A stretch of DNA of 64,000 bases from Sphingomonadales bacterium EhC05. Lineage in GTDB: Bacteria; Pseudomonadota; Alphaproteobacteria; Sphingomonadales; Sphingomonadaceae. The position numbers were made by a program, and so were the translations under genes. Below the pieces are notes generated by a model. It saw nothing but the letters and a program-made list of their open reading frames with translations. It was not told the DNA's origin and searched no databases. The stretch is from positions 62,001-126,000 of the forward strand of contig LXYP01000006.1 in assembly GCA_001650955.1 (NCBI GenBank), given 5' to 3'. Within the stretch, counting starts at the first letter, position 1. The number at the start of each line of letters is the position of its first letter. This document shows positions 54,494 to 63,554 of the stretch, piece by piece.

Positions 54494-54985
54494 TTATTGG
54501 TAGTCGACATCAACGTCAAACGAACCGGAATATGCACCATCCGCCTGGTCAGCGCCAACCGAAAGCGTGCCGCCAACAGTGAAGCTGTCGCCGCCGGCGA
54601 GAAGGATGGTCGAAACGCTTGGTGACAGGCTGGCAGACATTGTGTCGCCATCGGCATTGGTCAAAGTAACCGATGCATCAACGTCAACATCGACGGTTTC
54701 ACCGGTGGTGCCTGATACGCTGAAACCGGCTGCAGTAGCGGTACCGGAACAGACCAGATCGCCATTACAAGTCACGGCGCCAGCTGAACTCACGACGACG
54801 GTCGAACCGGTTGGAGCGGAAACGATGGTGGCAAAGTCAAGATCAGCGGTATTGGTTACGCTGACCTGCTGGAGGATGTTCGCACTGGCATCAGCAGATG
54901 CGGTATCCGCATGTGCAGCGGTTGCGCCCATGACGGAGGCGGCAAGAACGGAAGAAGCCAATGCGGCTTTAATAAATTTCGACAT
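54494..54985 (-). CDS. DUF4402 domain-containing pilin-like protein
   Basis: This 163-residue exported protein has a signal peptide cut after TAAHA (residue 26), then a beta-rich domain with one cysteine pair (CNGDLVC) and a C-terminal DGAYSGSFDVDVDYQ strand with penultimate tyrosine, the pattern of chaperone-usher pilins and of DUF4402. The alternating hydrophobic N-terminal strand (ANILQQVSVTN) could serve in donor-strand exchange. Very low in charged basic residues and rich in Asp, Ser, Thr and Val. First gene of the chaperone/usher-like locus. The ATG at 54985 is chosen over an upstream start. Confidence 0.85.
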   Translation of the reverse strand: MSKFIKAALASSVLAASVMGATAAHADTASADASANILQQVSVTNTADLDFATIVSAPTGSTVVVSSAGAVTCNGDLVCSGTATAAGFSVSGTTGETVDVDVDASVTLTNADGDTMSASLSPSVSTILLAGGDSFTVGGTLSVGADQADGAYSGSFDVDVDYQ

Positions 54986-55000
54986 ATTTCTGGTCCCTAT

Positions 55001-55006
55001 ATTATA
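55001..55006 (-). promoter_or_regulatory. Candidate -10 box for the pilin operon
   Basis: On the minus strand a consensus TATAAT lies 15 bp upstream of the pilin ATG; the -35 region is weak. The implied leader is very short, so this may be one of several start sites. The 260-bp gap up to parB holds no recognisable gene. Confidence 0.3.
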
Positions 55007-55245
55007 TTTTACTTCGAAAGGACGCATACGGTGCATTCAACCAAACCCACTGGCTGAACGTCGCCTGCGCCAACATTCGAATGGCCTTATCCCCCGGAAA
55101 GGATAATGTTTCGCTGTAACTTATGGTTAAAATTTTCTAAACGCGCTAAACATCTGATATACATAGGTAATATAGCTTTTATTCAGGAAGTCTTCCCGAA
55201 AGACTGGCGTGAAAAGAGGCTCGGTCCGAAGATATCGGAGAAGAA

Positions 55246-56217
55246 TTAGATATGTTCGCCGGTCAGGCGCTGACAAATCAGGTCCAGTTGATCCAAATTG
55301 CTATATTCGATTGTCATCGCCCCGGCCTGCCCCATTGAACTGATCGAGACCTTCAGACCCAGCAGATCGCCGAGATGATTTTCAACCGCCCGAATATCAG
55401 CATCGGCTTCAGATCCATGCGCCTTTGCTTTGGGAGACTTTGTTGTTGGTCCCGACAGGGCTTTGCGCACCCGCTTTTCAACATCGCGCACCGAGAGCTT
55501 CTGCTTGACGATTTGCTGGCCCAATTCTTCCGGGTTCGGCGCATTGATCAATGCGCGCGCGTGACCCATTGAGAGTTTTTCGTCGACAACAAGTGCGCGA
55601 ACCGATGCAGGCAGCTCGAGCAGGCGCATCAAATTGGCGACATGACTCCGCGACTTGCCGACAATCTCCGCCAGCCGTGCCTGACTATGCCCGAAATCAT
55701 TGCACAGCTTTATATAGGCCTCCGCCTCCTCAATCACGTTGAGGTCTTTGCGCTGGACATTTTCGACAATTGCGATTTCAAAAGTAGCTTCGTCGCTCAA
55801 TTGACGCACAACCGCAGGAATATGATGCAGGCGGGCCCGTTGCGCAGCGCGCCAGCGGCGTTCGCCTGCAACAATCTGGAAAGTCTTGCCCTGCGGCCGG
55901 ACCACGATCGGCTGAATCACACCGCGCACTTTCATACTGTCGGCCAGCTCGTCCAAGGCAGCATTGTCGAACCGCTGACGCGGCTGATCGGGATTGGGAC
56001 GAATATCCGATATCGCTATGGAACGCAGTCCTTCGATCGTTCCATTTTCAGGATCGTCTGAACTGTCACCAGATGCTGGTGATGAGATAATCGGCTCTTC
56101 CCGTTGAATCTCTCCAAATAGGGAGTTGAGGCCACGACCCAAGCCAGTCGCCCGCTTGGCGCTGACTTTTTTCTCAGGCATTTCTTTTTCGTTCAGAATA
56201 TTATCGTCAGCCATCAT
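55246..56217 (-). CDS. parB: Chromosome partitioning protein ParB
   Basis: This 323-residue CTPase/DNA-binding protein has the N-terminal GLGRGLNSLFGE (ParA-interacting region), the ParB/Srx fold with DIRPNPDQPRQRFD and IVAGERRWRAAQRA (CTP-binding), the helix-turn-helix GHSQARLAEIVGKSRSHVANLMRLL and a C-terminal dimerisation domain. It binds the parS sites in this window and segregates chromosome origins. The ATG at 56217 overlaps the parA stop (ATGA); a second ATG follows immediately. Confidence 0.97.
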   Translation of the reverse strand: MMADDNILNEKEMPEKKVSAKRATGLGRGLNSLFGEIQREEPIISSPASGDSSDDPENGTIEGLRSIAISDIRPNPDQPRQRFDNAALDELADSMKVRGVIQPIVVRPQGKTFQIVAGERRWRAAQRARLHHIPAVVRQLSDEATFEIAIVENVQRKDLNVIEEAEAYIKLCNDFGHSQARLAEIVGKSRSHVANLMRLLELPASVRALVVDEKLSMGHARALINAPNPEELGQQIVKQKLSVRDVEKRVRKALSGPTTKSPKAKAHGSEADADIRAVENHLGDLLGLKVSISSMGQAGAMTIEYSNLDQLDLICQRLTGEHI

Positions 56218-56996
56218 GCCGCCACCTTTCGTTCGGGCAGCCGCGAAATCAGTTCACGGGCCAGATTGATATAGGCCTGGGATCCGCTGCACCGGTGATC
56301 ATAGATCAACGCCGGCAACCCATGGCTCGGCGCCTCCGATAGCCGGACGTTCCGCGGAATGACGGTCTCGAACACAATATTGCCAAGACAGGCCCGGACA
56401 TCATCCGAAACCTGTTCGGTCAATTTGTTGCGCCGATCATACATGGTCAGCACCACGCCCATGACCGACAATTCCCGGTTGAACCGCGCGCGGATCCGCT
56501 CGACCGTCTGCAAAAGCTGGCTCAGGCCTTCCAGCGCAAAAAATTCGCACTGCAACGGCACGAGCAAGGACTCCACCGCGACCATGGCGTTGAGCGTCAA
56601 CAAGCCAAGCGAGGGTGGACAATCAATCAGACAAATATCCCAGCGGCCGTCATCCGCCGTATCGAGCGCCTTTTTCAGCCGGTGGGTGCGTTCGTCAAAA
56701 CCAACAAGTTCGACTTCCGCGCCCGACAGATCAACGGTGGCCGGCACAATATCGAGGCCCGGGACTTTGGTGTGATAGACACAGTCCAAAAGCGCTATAT
56801 CGTTGATGATCAGGTCATAGCTGCTATTTATCCGGTCGCCTTGGGACAAGCCTAGTCCAGTCGATGCATTGCCCTGCGGATCCAGGTCAATCAACAATAC
56901 TTTCCAACCGCTCGCTGCCAAGGCTGTCGCCATATTGATCGCGGTGGTGGTTTTTCCAACTCCGCCTTTCTGATTGGCTATCGCAATTCGGACCAT
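56214..56996 (-). CDS. parA: Chromosome partitioning ATPase ParA
   Basis: This 260-residue Walker-type ATPase begins VRIAIANQKGGVGKTTTAINMATALA with the deviant Walker A lysines, and has LLIDLDPQGNASTGLG (Walker A') and CLIDCPPSLGLLTLNA (Walker B). It drives ParB-parS complexes to opposite cell poles. Coupled to parB by a 4-bp overlap and 32 bp downstream of rsmG, the usual alphaproteobacterial order. Confidence 0.97.
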   Translation of the reverse strand: MVRIAIANQKGGVGKTTTAINMATALAASGWKVLLIDLDPQGNASTGLGLSQGDRINSSYDLIINDIALLDCVYHTKVPGLDIVPATVDLSGAEVELVGFDERTHRLKKALDTADDGRWDICLIDCPPSLGLLTLNAMVAVESLLVPLQCEFFALEGLSQLLQTVERIRARFNRELSVMGVVLTMYDRRNKLTEQVSDDVRACLGNIVFETVIPRNVRLSEAPSHGLPALIYDHRCSGSQAYINLARELISRLPERKVAA

Positions 56997-57028
56997 CTTG
57001 TTGATAAACCCTTTTGAAAATCGACGTT

Positions 57029-57646
57029 TTAGCCTTTCCCCACCAAGATTCTGGCTTGCGGATCCGTCAAACTATGTTCCACGTGAAACATTTTTTGACG
57101 TTTTGGCGAAAGGCTCTTTAACTCCATTACCGCATTTTTGCCTTTTGGTAAGAGCCAAAGCGTATTTTCTGTGGAAAACCGGTGCGAAAGTGAGATCAAC
57201 CGAGGCAGCGGGGCAAAGGCACGCGCGCTGATGACGTCAGCGGCAAAGTCCGGAACATTCTCGAGGCGGTCCCCAATGACCACGGCTTTGGCGGACAAGC
57301 CCGTCTGTTCAACCACTTTGTTGAGAAACTCGACGCGGCGTTTGCGGGACTCGACCATATGAACCTTATGATCGCTCAATATTGCTATCACGATACCGGG
57401 GAAGCCCGCGCCCGTACCCAAATCCAGCCAGCTCCTGCCCTGCCCTTCTTGTGGGCCAAGCAACAGCAGCTGGGCGCTATCGACGACATGCCGCGCCCAG
57501 ACATGCTCTGCGCTGGATTTTGAAATCAGATTCTGCAGCAGCATTTCTTCCGCGAGCAAGGCGAGAAAAAGTTCGAGCTGCTGCCATGTTTCACGTGAAA
57601 CATCAAAATGAGACCGCAGCCAAGCCTGCGCTTCGTCTTCAGTCAT
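57029..57646 (-). CDS. rsmG: 16S rRNA (guanine(527)-N(7))-methyltransferase RsmG
   Basis: This 205-residue methyltransferase has the SAM-binding [18 protein letters not shown] near residue 75 and the downstream [14 protein letters not shown]. It methylates G527 of 16S rRNA. Two parS sites lie inside the coding sequence: one encodes FDVSRETW near the N terminus and one the MFHVEH near the C terminus. The start overlaps the mnmG stop by 4 bp. Confidence 0.96.
   Translation of the reverse strand: MTEDEAQAWLRSHFDVSRETWQQLELFLALLAEEMLLQNLISKSSAEHVWARHVVDSAQLLLLGPQEGQGRSWLDLGTGAGFPGIVIAILSDHKVHMVESRKRRVEFLNKVVEQTGLSAKAVVIGDRLENVPDFAADVISARAFAPLPRLISLSHRFSTENTLWLLPKGKNAVMELKSLSPKRQKMFHVEHSLTDPQARILVGKG
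57075..57090. promoter_or_regulatory. parS: parS centromere site inside rsmG
   Basis: TGTTCCACGTGAAACA matches the universal 16-bp parS (TGTTTCACGTGAAACA) with one change. It lies within the 3' part of rsmG, 80-100 bp from parA. ParB would nucleate here. Confidence 0.93.
57587..57602. promoter_or_regulatory. parS: parS centromere site inside rsmG, perfect
   Basis: TGTTTCACGTGAAACA is the exact 16-bp parS palindrome, lying in the 5' part of rsmG where it encodes the VSRET residues. Confidence 0.97.
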
Positions 57647-59520
57647 GCGGCCAAATGCTTTGTCTCGCGCCGACGCGCATGGACCAAAATCGCCGCCAGG
57701 GCAGCCGGAGTGATCCCCCGGATGCGTGACGCTGCTGCCAGAGTTTCTGGCTTGGCCCTTTGCAAGCGCTCGACCATTTCGTTCGAAAGTCCGGCGATAT
57801 TCGCATAGTCGACGGACTCGCCCAGCCCGATTTGTTCATTGGCCCGAAGATCGCGCAACTCCGATTCCTGGCGCTCCAGATAAGGCGCGTAGCGTGCATC
57901 CTCCTCTATCTCGGCAAGCAGCGCAGAATCATGATCAGCAAAACCGGGCGCCAATGCCTCCAATGATTGCATCGAGATATTCGGAAAGCGCAGCCAGTCG
58001 AACAGGCTTTGCTTCGTACCATCTTTGCGTACCTCGATACCCGCTTTCGAAAGCGCCTCGGTTGAATATATTGCTTCCAGCCGTGCCAGGATCTGATCAC
58101 GCTCCGCTACGCGCCGCTCAAACCAGCTTGTCCGCTCTTCGCCAACGCAACCTGTTTCCATAGCAATTGGAGTCAGCCGGGACGACGCATTATCTGCGCG
58201 TAGCCGCAAACGATATTCTGCCCGCGCCGTGAGCATGCGATAGGGTTCGGTAATCCCCTGCAACACGAGATCATCGATCATCACCGCCATATAGCTGGTG
58301 CCACGATCCAATGTCGGTGCCGTTCGGCCCTGGACCGCGCAAGCCGCGCCAATGCCAGCGATCAGGCCTTGGGCAGCGGCTTCTTCATAACCGGTCGTTC
58401 CGTTGATCTGACCCGCACAATAGAGGCCCGTCAAATCGCGCACCTTCAGGGATCGGTCGAGCGCCCGGGGATCGATATGATCATATTCGACCGCATAGCC
58501 CGGGACGATTATCTCGGCCTTTTCCAATCCTTCCATTGTCCGCACAAATGCGAGTTGTACATCGGCGGGCAAAGATGTGCTAATCCCATTGGGATAGACC
58601 AAATTCGTATCCAGTCCTTCGGGCTCCAAAAAGACCTGATGCGAATCCCGATCCGCAAAGCGATGAATCTTATCCTCTATCGACGGACAATAGCGTGGGC
58701 CCTGGGCGTCAATTGCACCGCTGAACAATGGTGAAAGATCAAGCGACTCCCGGATGATATCATGGGTCGTCGCCGAGGTGCGACTGACGGCGCAAAATAT
58801 TTGCGGCGTGTCACGGCGTTCCGACAATGGCGACATCGTCCAGCTTTCATCGTCGGACGGCTGTTCGGGAACCGCAGCCCAGTCGATCGTGCGTCCATCT
58901 ATTCGCGGCGGCGTTCCGGTCTTGAGGCGGGCGATCGGCAGGCCGGCGTCGCGTATCTGCTGTCCCAGTGAGACCGCTGCCGCCTCTCCGTCGCGTCCAC
59001 CGGCGGTGGTATCTTTCCCGCGAAACAATTTGCCATTGAGAAAAGTGCCGGTCGCAAGGATTACCGCAGCGCTATGAATTTCAGAGCCATCGGCCATGGC
59101 TATGCCTTCAATCGTCTCTCCCGACATCAACAGCGCGGCCACTTCACCCTCGATGATTGTCAGATTATCCTGCGCATCGAGCATCTGATGAATGGCGGCT
59201 TTATATAACTTGCGGTCGGCCTGAATCCGGGGGCCCTGCACCGCCGTGCCCTTGGACAGATTGAGCATCCGATAATGGATTGCCGCGGCATCTGCCGCCC
59301 TGCCGATCAAACCGTCAAAGGCATCGACTTCGCGAACCAGATGGCCCTTGCCCAGCCCGCCAATCGCAGGGTTGCAAGACATGGCTCCGATCGTGTCACG
59401 GGCAAAGCTGACCAGGGCCGTCGACGCGCCCATGCGTGCAGCGACGGCTGCAGCCTCACAGCCGGCATGGCCGCCGCCGACCACAATGATGTCAAAATGC
59501 TGGTTCATGCGGCTGCCCAT
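57643..59520 (-). CDS. mnmG: tRNA uridine-5-carboxymethylaminomethyl modification enzyme MnmG (GidA)
   Basis: This 625-residue FAD protein starts with [22 protein letters not shown], has [21 protein letters not shown] near residue 50, and [21 protein letters not shown] and a helical C terminus for MnmE binding. With MnmE it installs cmnm5 at U34 of tRNAs. The start is either ATG 59520 or ATG 59508, neither with a clear ribosome site. The third parS lies just upstream, between it and mnmE. Confidence 0.97.
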   Translation of the reverse strand: MGSRMNQHFDIIVVGGGHAGCEAAAVAARMGASTALVSFARDTIGAMSCNPAIGGLGKGHLVREVDAFDGLIGRAADAAAIHYRMLNLSKGTAVQGPRIQADRKLYKAAIHQMLDAQDNLTIIEGEVAALLMSGETIEGIAMADGSEIHSAAVILATGTFLNGKLFRGKDTTAGGRDGEAAAVSLGQQIRDAGLPIARLKTGTPPRIDGRTIDWAAVPEQPSDDESWTMSPLSERRDTPQIFCAVSRTSATTHDIIRESLDLSPLFSGAIDAQGPRYCPSIEDKIHRFADRDSHQVFLEPEGLDTNLVYPNGISTSLPADVQLAFVRTMEGLEKAEIIVPGYAVEYDHIDPRALDRSLKVRDLTGLYCAGQINGTTGYEEAAAQGLIAGIGAACAVQGRTAPTLDRGTSYMAVMIDDLVLQGITEPYRMLTARAEYRLRLRADNASSRLTPIAMETGCVGEERTSWFERRVAERDQILARLEAIYSTEALSKAGIEVRKDGTKQSLFDWLRFPNISMQSLEALAPGFADHDSALLAEIEEDARYAPYLERQESELRDLRANEQIGLGESVDYANIAGLSNEMVERLQRAKPETLAAASRIRGITPAALAAILVHARRRETKHLAA

Positions 59521-59583
59521 AGCCGAAGCAGCTTTTCAGGTCAAAATGATCTCGCGCGATCGAGTCCCGGAATCACCGGGCTT

Positions 59584-59599
59584 TGTTCCACGTGGAACA
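59584..59599. promoter_or_regulatory. parS: parS centromere site between mnmE and mnmG
   Basis: TGTTCCACGTGGAACA is a perfect 16-bp palindromic parS variant in the 81-bp gap between the mnmE stop and the mnmG start. Confidence 0.95.
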
Positions 59600-59601
59600 G
59601 C

Positions 59602-60897
59602 CTATTTGCCGATGCAGAATTTGCCGAATAATGTGTCGAGCATATCTTCCGTCCCCGACCGCCCGGTGATCGCATCCAGAGCGGCGCGGATCATCCGCAA
59701 ATGTTCGGCAATGATGAGATAATCCTGTTCATGAACAATTTCGGCCAAATGGCACTGCGCCTGCGCCAAATGTTCCGCCTGCCGCTTGTTCGCTGTCAGC
59801 TCGTCGCCACGACAGACAATATTATCACTTAGTTTCAGTAGTTTATCTACCAGACCGGCCATGCCAGCGCCGCTCACCGGCGACACCGCCAGCGATCCAG
59901 GGGCCTTAGGCTGAAAATCCTCCCGGTCACGCTGCGAGGCAACTTCGACAACTTCACTGGTCTTCGGCCCCTCGCCTTCCGGCCCGAGCCACAGCACAAT
60001 ATCGGCGAGCGCAAATTGCTGACGCGCCCGCTCGATGCCGATGCGCTCAATCTCCTCGGCGCCGCGATCGCGAACCCCGGCAGTATCGATGAGCAGGAAA
60101 GGAATACCGGCAATCGCGATCGGTACTTCGATAACATCACGGGTGGTTCCGGCGATATTGGAAACAATGGCAGCCTCGCGCTCAACCAGCGCATTGAGCA
60201 AAGTCGACTTGCCGCTATTCGGTGGCCCGCCCAGAACAACCCGAACCCCTTCGCGCAGTTTCTCCGCTCTCGGCCGGTTCAATATGGCAAGAAACTCATC
60301 CGATAGATTCGACGCGGCCCCCTGCACTTTCTCGAGATGGGCCGGTGTCACATCATCTTCATCTGAGAAATCGAGCTCCGCTTCTACCGCAGCTGACAAT
60401 TGCAGGACGGATTGCTGCCAGCTCTCTACTTTTCGGGATAGCGCGCCACCTGCAGCCCGGACGGCCACTTTGCGTTGTAATTCGGTTTCGGCGAACAGCA
60501 GATCCGAAAGGCCTTCCGCCTCGGCCAAGTCCATCCTGCCATTGGTAAAGGCCCGGCGGGTAAACTCTCCGGGCTCCGCTGGCCTCAGACCTTCGATCCC
60601 GGCGAGAGCCAATTCAATCGCCTGCACGACCGCCCGACCGCCATGACAATGAATTTCAGCGATATCCTCACCCGTCGCGCTATGCGGTCCTGGGAACCAG
60701 AGACATAATGCCTCGTCGAGCAATTCCTTGCTGATCGGATTGACGATTTTCCTGAGAGAAGAAACGTGCGGCTTGGGCAGACTGCCCGCCAAGCCGCACA
60801 AGGCCGCGCCTGCCTGCGAACCGCTGATCCGGACAATTGCGATCGCCGCCGGAAGTTGTCCGCTGGACAGAGCGAAGATAGTATCTCGGCCGGACAT
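59602..60897 (-). CDS. mnmE: tRNA modification GTPase MnmE (TrmE)
   Basis: This 431-residue protein has an N-terminal formyl-THF-binding domain (TIFALSSGQLPAAIAIVRISG), the FTRRAFTNGRMDLAEAEGL segment, a G domain with G1 GPPNSGKST near residue 220, TTRDVIEVP (G2) and DTAGVR (G3), and the C-terminal FCIGK motif that supplies the catalytic cysteine. It partners MnmG, whose gene is next downstream. Confidence 0.97.
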   Translation of the reverse strand: MSGRDTIFALSSGQLPAAIAIVRISGSQAGAALCGLAGSLPKPHVSSLRKIVNPISKELLDEALCLWFPGPHSATGEDIAEIHCHGGRAVVQAIELALAGIEGLRPAEPGEFTRRAFTNGRMDLAEAEGLSDLLFAETELQRKVAVRAAGGALSRKVESWQQSVLQLSAAVEAELDFSDEDDVTPAHLEKVQGAASNLSDEFLAILNRPRAEKLREGVRVVLGGPPNSGKSTLLNALVEREAAIVSNIAGTTRDVIEVPIAIAGIPFLLIDTAGVRDRGAEEIERIGIERARQQFALADIVLWLGPEGEGPKTSEVVEVASQRDREDFQPKAPGSLAVSPVSGAGMAGLVDKLLKLSDNIVCRGDELTANKRQAEHLAQAQCHLAEIVHEQDYLIIAEHLRMIRAALDAITGRSGTEDMLDTLFGKFCIGK

Positions 60898-60915
60898 TTT
60901 TGGACTGACTAGCTG

Positions 60916-61185
60916 CTAGTCTTCCTTCTTCTTCGAAGAGGATGACTTTCCACCCGACGAAGCGCCCATGGCGCCGGTCAGGAAAGAGGAAAACATTTTC
61001 AGTCCGGCCTCGCCCATCGGTGCGATGATCTTGGTAAAATTCTGGAGCTGCTCGACCGAATTTGCCCCTTGCAGGAATTTGGACATTTCCTTGACATAGC
61101 TTTCATTGAGTTTCGCAACATCAGGCAAGCCGATCAGCCGACGAGCTTCTTCCGGTGTACAATCCAGTTCAACGGTAACTTTCAT
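60916..61185 (-). CDS. DUF6489-like conserved small protein
   Basis: An 89-residue acidic/lysine-tailed protein: MKVTVELDCTPEEARRLIGLPDVAKLN (family-type start), a helical middle with FLQGANSVEQLQNF, and a disordered Ser/Lys-rich tail (SSSSKKKED). I recognise the DUF6489 pattern found in sphingomonads; no function is known. The ATG at 61185 has AGAGGA; the longer frame to 61863 is a reading artefact over the hydrolase gene. It sits directly upstream of mnmE on the same strand. Confidence 0.75.
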   Translation of the reverse strand: MKVTVELDCTPEEARRLIGLPDVAKLNESYVKEMSKFLQGANSVEQLQNFTKIIAPMGEAGLKMFSSFLTGAMGASSGGKSSSSKKKED

Positions 61186-61317
61186 ATAATATTCCTCTGT
61201 TTTGCCGTTGAAGCGAAGCCCCTCCCTCACCGCAACAGATGATCTTCCACCTTGCCTGAGAAGGATATGGGGATATTGTACCCCAAGAATCAAGTGATCA
61301 TTGAAGGAGCCGGAATA

Positions 61318-62016
61318 ATGGGTGAGATGAAACAGATTGCAACATTGAGCGAAGACAGCACATATCCAGCTTATGTTGCCATGCCGAACAACAGTCCAGC
61401 CGCTGCGATCATTGTCATTCAGGAAATTTTTGGCGTCAATCCCGGTATCAGGGCAAAATGCGATCACTGGGCAAGCCAGGGCTATATGGCCATTGCACCC
61501 GATCTTTTTTGGCGAATCAATGAGGGGACCGATCTGGACGCAGATGTAGAATCCGAGTTTCAGACCGCGCTCGACCTGATGGGCAAATTCGATCAGGATC
61601 AGGGGATCCGCGACATTGAAGCCACGATCCATTTTGCGCAAAATCAATTGGGCAATCATAATGTCGGCTGTGTCGGATATTGTCTGGGAGGACGCCTCGC
61701 ATTCATGACCGCAGCCCGCACCGACATCAAGGCATCGGTCGGCTATTATGGTGTTGGAATTGATGGTCTGCTGCACGAAAAAGGCGCGATAGCCCATGAG
61801 GTCATGCTTCACATCCCAACCGCTGACGGATTTGTCCCCGCCGATGCCCAGGCTGCAATGCATGCAGGTTTAGATGACCATCCCAAAATAACCTTGCACG
61901 ATTATGAAGGCCTCGATCACGGCTTTGCGGCGGAATTTGGCATTCGCCGGAATGAGCAAGCAGCAACTCTGGCTGACAGTCGCACCGAAGCGTTTTTTAA
62001 GGAGCATCTGCTATGA
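61318..62016 (+). CDS. Dienelactone hydrolase family protein
   Basis: This 232-residue alpha/beta hydrolase has the cysteine nucleophile elbow GYCLGGRLAF near residue 122, an acid in TADGFVP and a catalytic histidine in LDHGFAAEF, the C-D-H triad of dienelactone hydrolases. IVIQEIFGVNPGIRAKCDHWA is the family oxyanion segment. The start ATG 61318 follows AAGGAG. It overlaps the next gene by 4 bp, so the two are cotranscribed. Substrate unknown, probably a lactone or ester. Confidence 0.9.
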   Translation: MGEMKQIATLSEDSTYPAYVAMPNNSPAAAIIVIQEIFGVNPGIRAKCDHWASQGYMAIAPDLFWRINEGTDLDADVESEFQTALDLMGKFDQDQGIRDIEATIHFAQNQLGNHNVGCVGYCLGGRLAFMTAARTDIKASVGYYGVGIDGLLHEKGAIAHEVMLHIPTADGFVPADAQAAMHAGLDDHPKITLHDYEGLDHGFAAEFGIRRNEQAATLADSRTEAFFKEHLL

Positions 62017-62414
62017 GCACACGCGATAATCTGAAAACCTGGCATAGCCGCATGGAAACGAAGAGTCGTGACGAGCTGAGCGCGCAACTGGCCGAAGATG
62101 CCGTGTTCCACTCCCCAGTGGTCCATACACCGCAAGCGGGAAAAACGATTGTGATGGCCTATCTCTCAGCAGCAGATGTCGTTCTGGGAAATGATAGCTT
62201 TCGCTATGTCCGCGAGATTGTCGACGACGAGGCCAATATGGCGATGCTGGAATTTGAGCTCGAACTGGATGGCGTGCATGTCAACGGCGTCGATATAATT
62301 GCCTGGAATGATGACGGCCTTATTCAGGATTTCAAAGTGATGGTTCGGCCGCTGAAGGCAATCAACAAAGTCTGGGACGAAATGGGCAAGATGCTTGAAA
62401 CCATGAAAGGTTGA
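62013..62414 (+). CDS. NTF2-like (SnoaL-like) family protein
   Basis: This 133-residue protein shows the NTF2/SnoaL fold pattern: DNLKTWHSRMETKSRDELSAQL helix, AVFHSPVVHTPQAGKT strand-turn, and DGVHVNGVDIIAWNDDGLIQDFKVMVRPLKA, which is the conserved C-terminal beta-sheet motif. Such proteins include isomerases and hydrolases with a polar pocket. It is translationally coupled to the hydrolase gene, so a common pathway is likely. No catalytic assignment is possible. Confidence 0.82.
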   Translation: MSTRDNLKTWHSRMETKSRDELSAQLAEDAVFHSPVVHTPQAGKTIVMAYLSAADVVLGNDSFRYVREIVDDEANMAMLEFELELDGVHVNGVDIIAWNDDGLIQDFKVMVRPLKAINKVWDEMGKMLETMKG

Positions 62415-62514
62415 ATATGATTCGAAACCGATTCTTCTCGGGTTCGAACATAGTTGATCAACCATGACTGGCTCCGGAAAAAACCGGTCATCATCATCCG
62501 AAACTTCAGACTTG

Positions 62515-63243
62515 CTAGCCGATTAGCGACAGGATTCCGATCGTCTGCTCATCGCCCACAATCCCGGAATAAATCATCTTGCCGGCCACATAGACAATCA
62601 CCGCCAGGCCAAGATATGCTATCCATTTATAGCGCTCGATATATTTGGCAATCACGTTCGCCGCGAGACCCATCAGAGCGACCGATAGAAGCAACCCGAC
62701 CACCATTATTCCAGGATGGTCGCGCGCCGCACCGGCTACGCCCAGCACATTGTCCAAACTCATCGACACATCCGCGGCGGTAACTGCCCAGACCGCGCCC
62801 CAAAAAGTTTTGGTTGGTTTTATACCGCTATGCTCATCGCCTTCTATTTCGGCCGAACCTGAGGATTCACCACCATGGAAAATCTCGCGATAAAAATTCC
62901 AAGCCACCCAAAGGAGCAGCAAACCGCCGGCCAGTACAAGGCCTACAATCTGCAATAATTGGACGACGATCAGCGCAAAGAAGATGCGCAACACCAACGC
63001 AGCGCCGATACCGATCAAAATCACTTTTCGACGTTGCTCAGCCGGCAAGCCACCAGCCAGGGCACCCACGACAATTGCATTATCTGCTGCAAAGACCAGA
63101 TCGATAAGAACGACTTGTCCAAAAGCAGCTATGGCTGTCGGCGAGGTGATATTTGCAAAATCATGCAATATCGCAGCCCAGATTTCCGACAGTGAACCAA
63201 GACCTGTTGCAGCGACCGATAGAATGGAAAATAGATCAATCAT
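62515..63243 (-). CDS. TerC/YjbE family integral membrane protein
   Basis: This 242-residue membrane protein has seven predicted helices. The family motif LIDLVFAADNAIVVGALAGGL (aspartates in DxxxxADNA) near residue 48 and TAADVSMSLDNVLGVAGAA near 155 identify TerC/YjbE proteins, which include manganese exporters. A hydrophilic insert (HGGESSGSAEIEGDEHSG) separates the halves. The start overlaps the next upstream gene by 8 bp. No yybP-ykoY-like leader was seen. Confidence 0.85.
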   Translation of the reverse strand: MIDLFSILSVAATGLGSLSEIWAAILHDFANITSPTAIAAFGQVVLIDLVFAADNAIVVGALAGGLPAEQRRKVILIGIGAALVLRIFFALIVVQLLQIVGLVLAGGLLLLWVAWNFYREIFHGGESSGSAEIEGDEHSGIKPTKTFWGAVWAVTAADVSMSLDNVLGVAGAARDHPGIMVVGLLLSVALMGLAANVIAKYIERYKWIAYLGLAVIVYVAGKMIYSGIVGDEQTIGILSLIG

Positions 63244-63535
63244 TGAATAGTGAGGTCCCGAAATATTCTACGCTTGGCATAGGTTCATAAAAATCATGAA
63301 GCAAGGTCCGCCACTTTTCATATTCAGATGATTTGCGAAAGCCATCCTGATGCGATTCAATTCTATCCCATTCCACCAGCAGAAGATATTGATTCTCCTG
63401 CCCAGATGATCGTCTGAGTTCAATTGATTTAAACCCTGGCTGACAGGTGATAAGCGGCTTTGCTTCCCGCATAGCCTGTTCAAAATCACCTGTACGACCG
63501 GGCTTTATATGCAGCAGGGCATGTTCAACGATCAC
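63236..63535 (-). CDS. Antibiotic biosynthesis monooxygenase (ABM) domain protein
   Basis: This 99-residue ferredoxin-like alpha/beta barrel protein begins IVEHALLHIKPGRTGDFEQAM and has CQPGFKSIELRRSSGQENQYLLLVEWDRIESH, the standard ABM core. Such small proteins act as cofactor-free monooxygenases or heme-degrading enzymes, or are without known activity. It overlaps the TerC-like gene by 8 bp and follows the rho gene by 19 bp, probably as part of its transcript. Confidence 0.85.
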   Translation of the reverse strand: MIVEHALLHIKPGRTGDFEQAMREAKPLITCQPGFKSIELRRSSGQENQYLLLVEWDRIESHQDGFRKSSEYEKWRTLLHDFYEPMPSVEYFGTSLFND

Positions 63536-63554
63536 TGCAGAAACCCCGCAAAAC

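Noticed and set aside
55189-55205. AGTCTT-CCCGA-AAGACT hairpin downstream of parB
   Set aside because: Only six pairs and no T tract after it on the parB strand, so a terminator is not supported.
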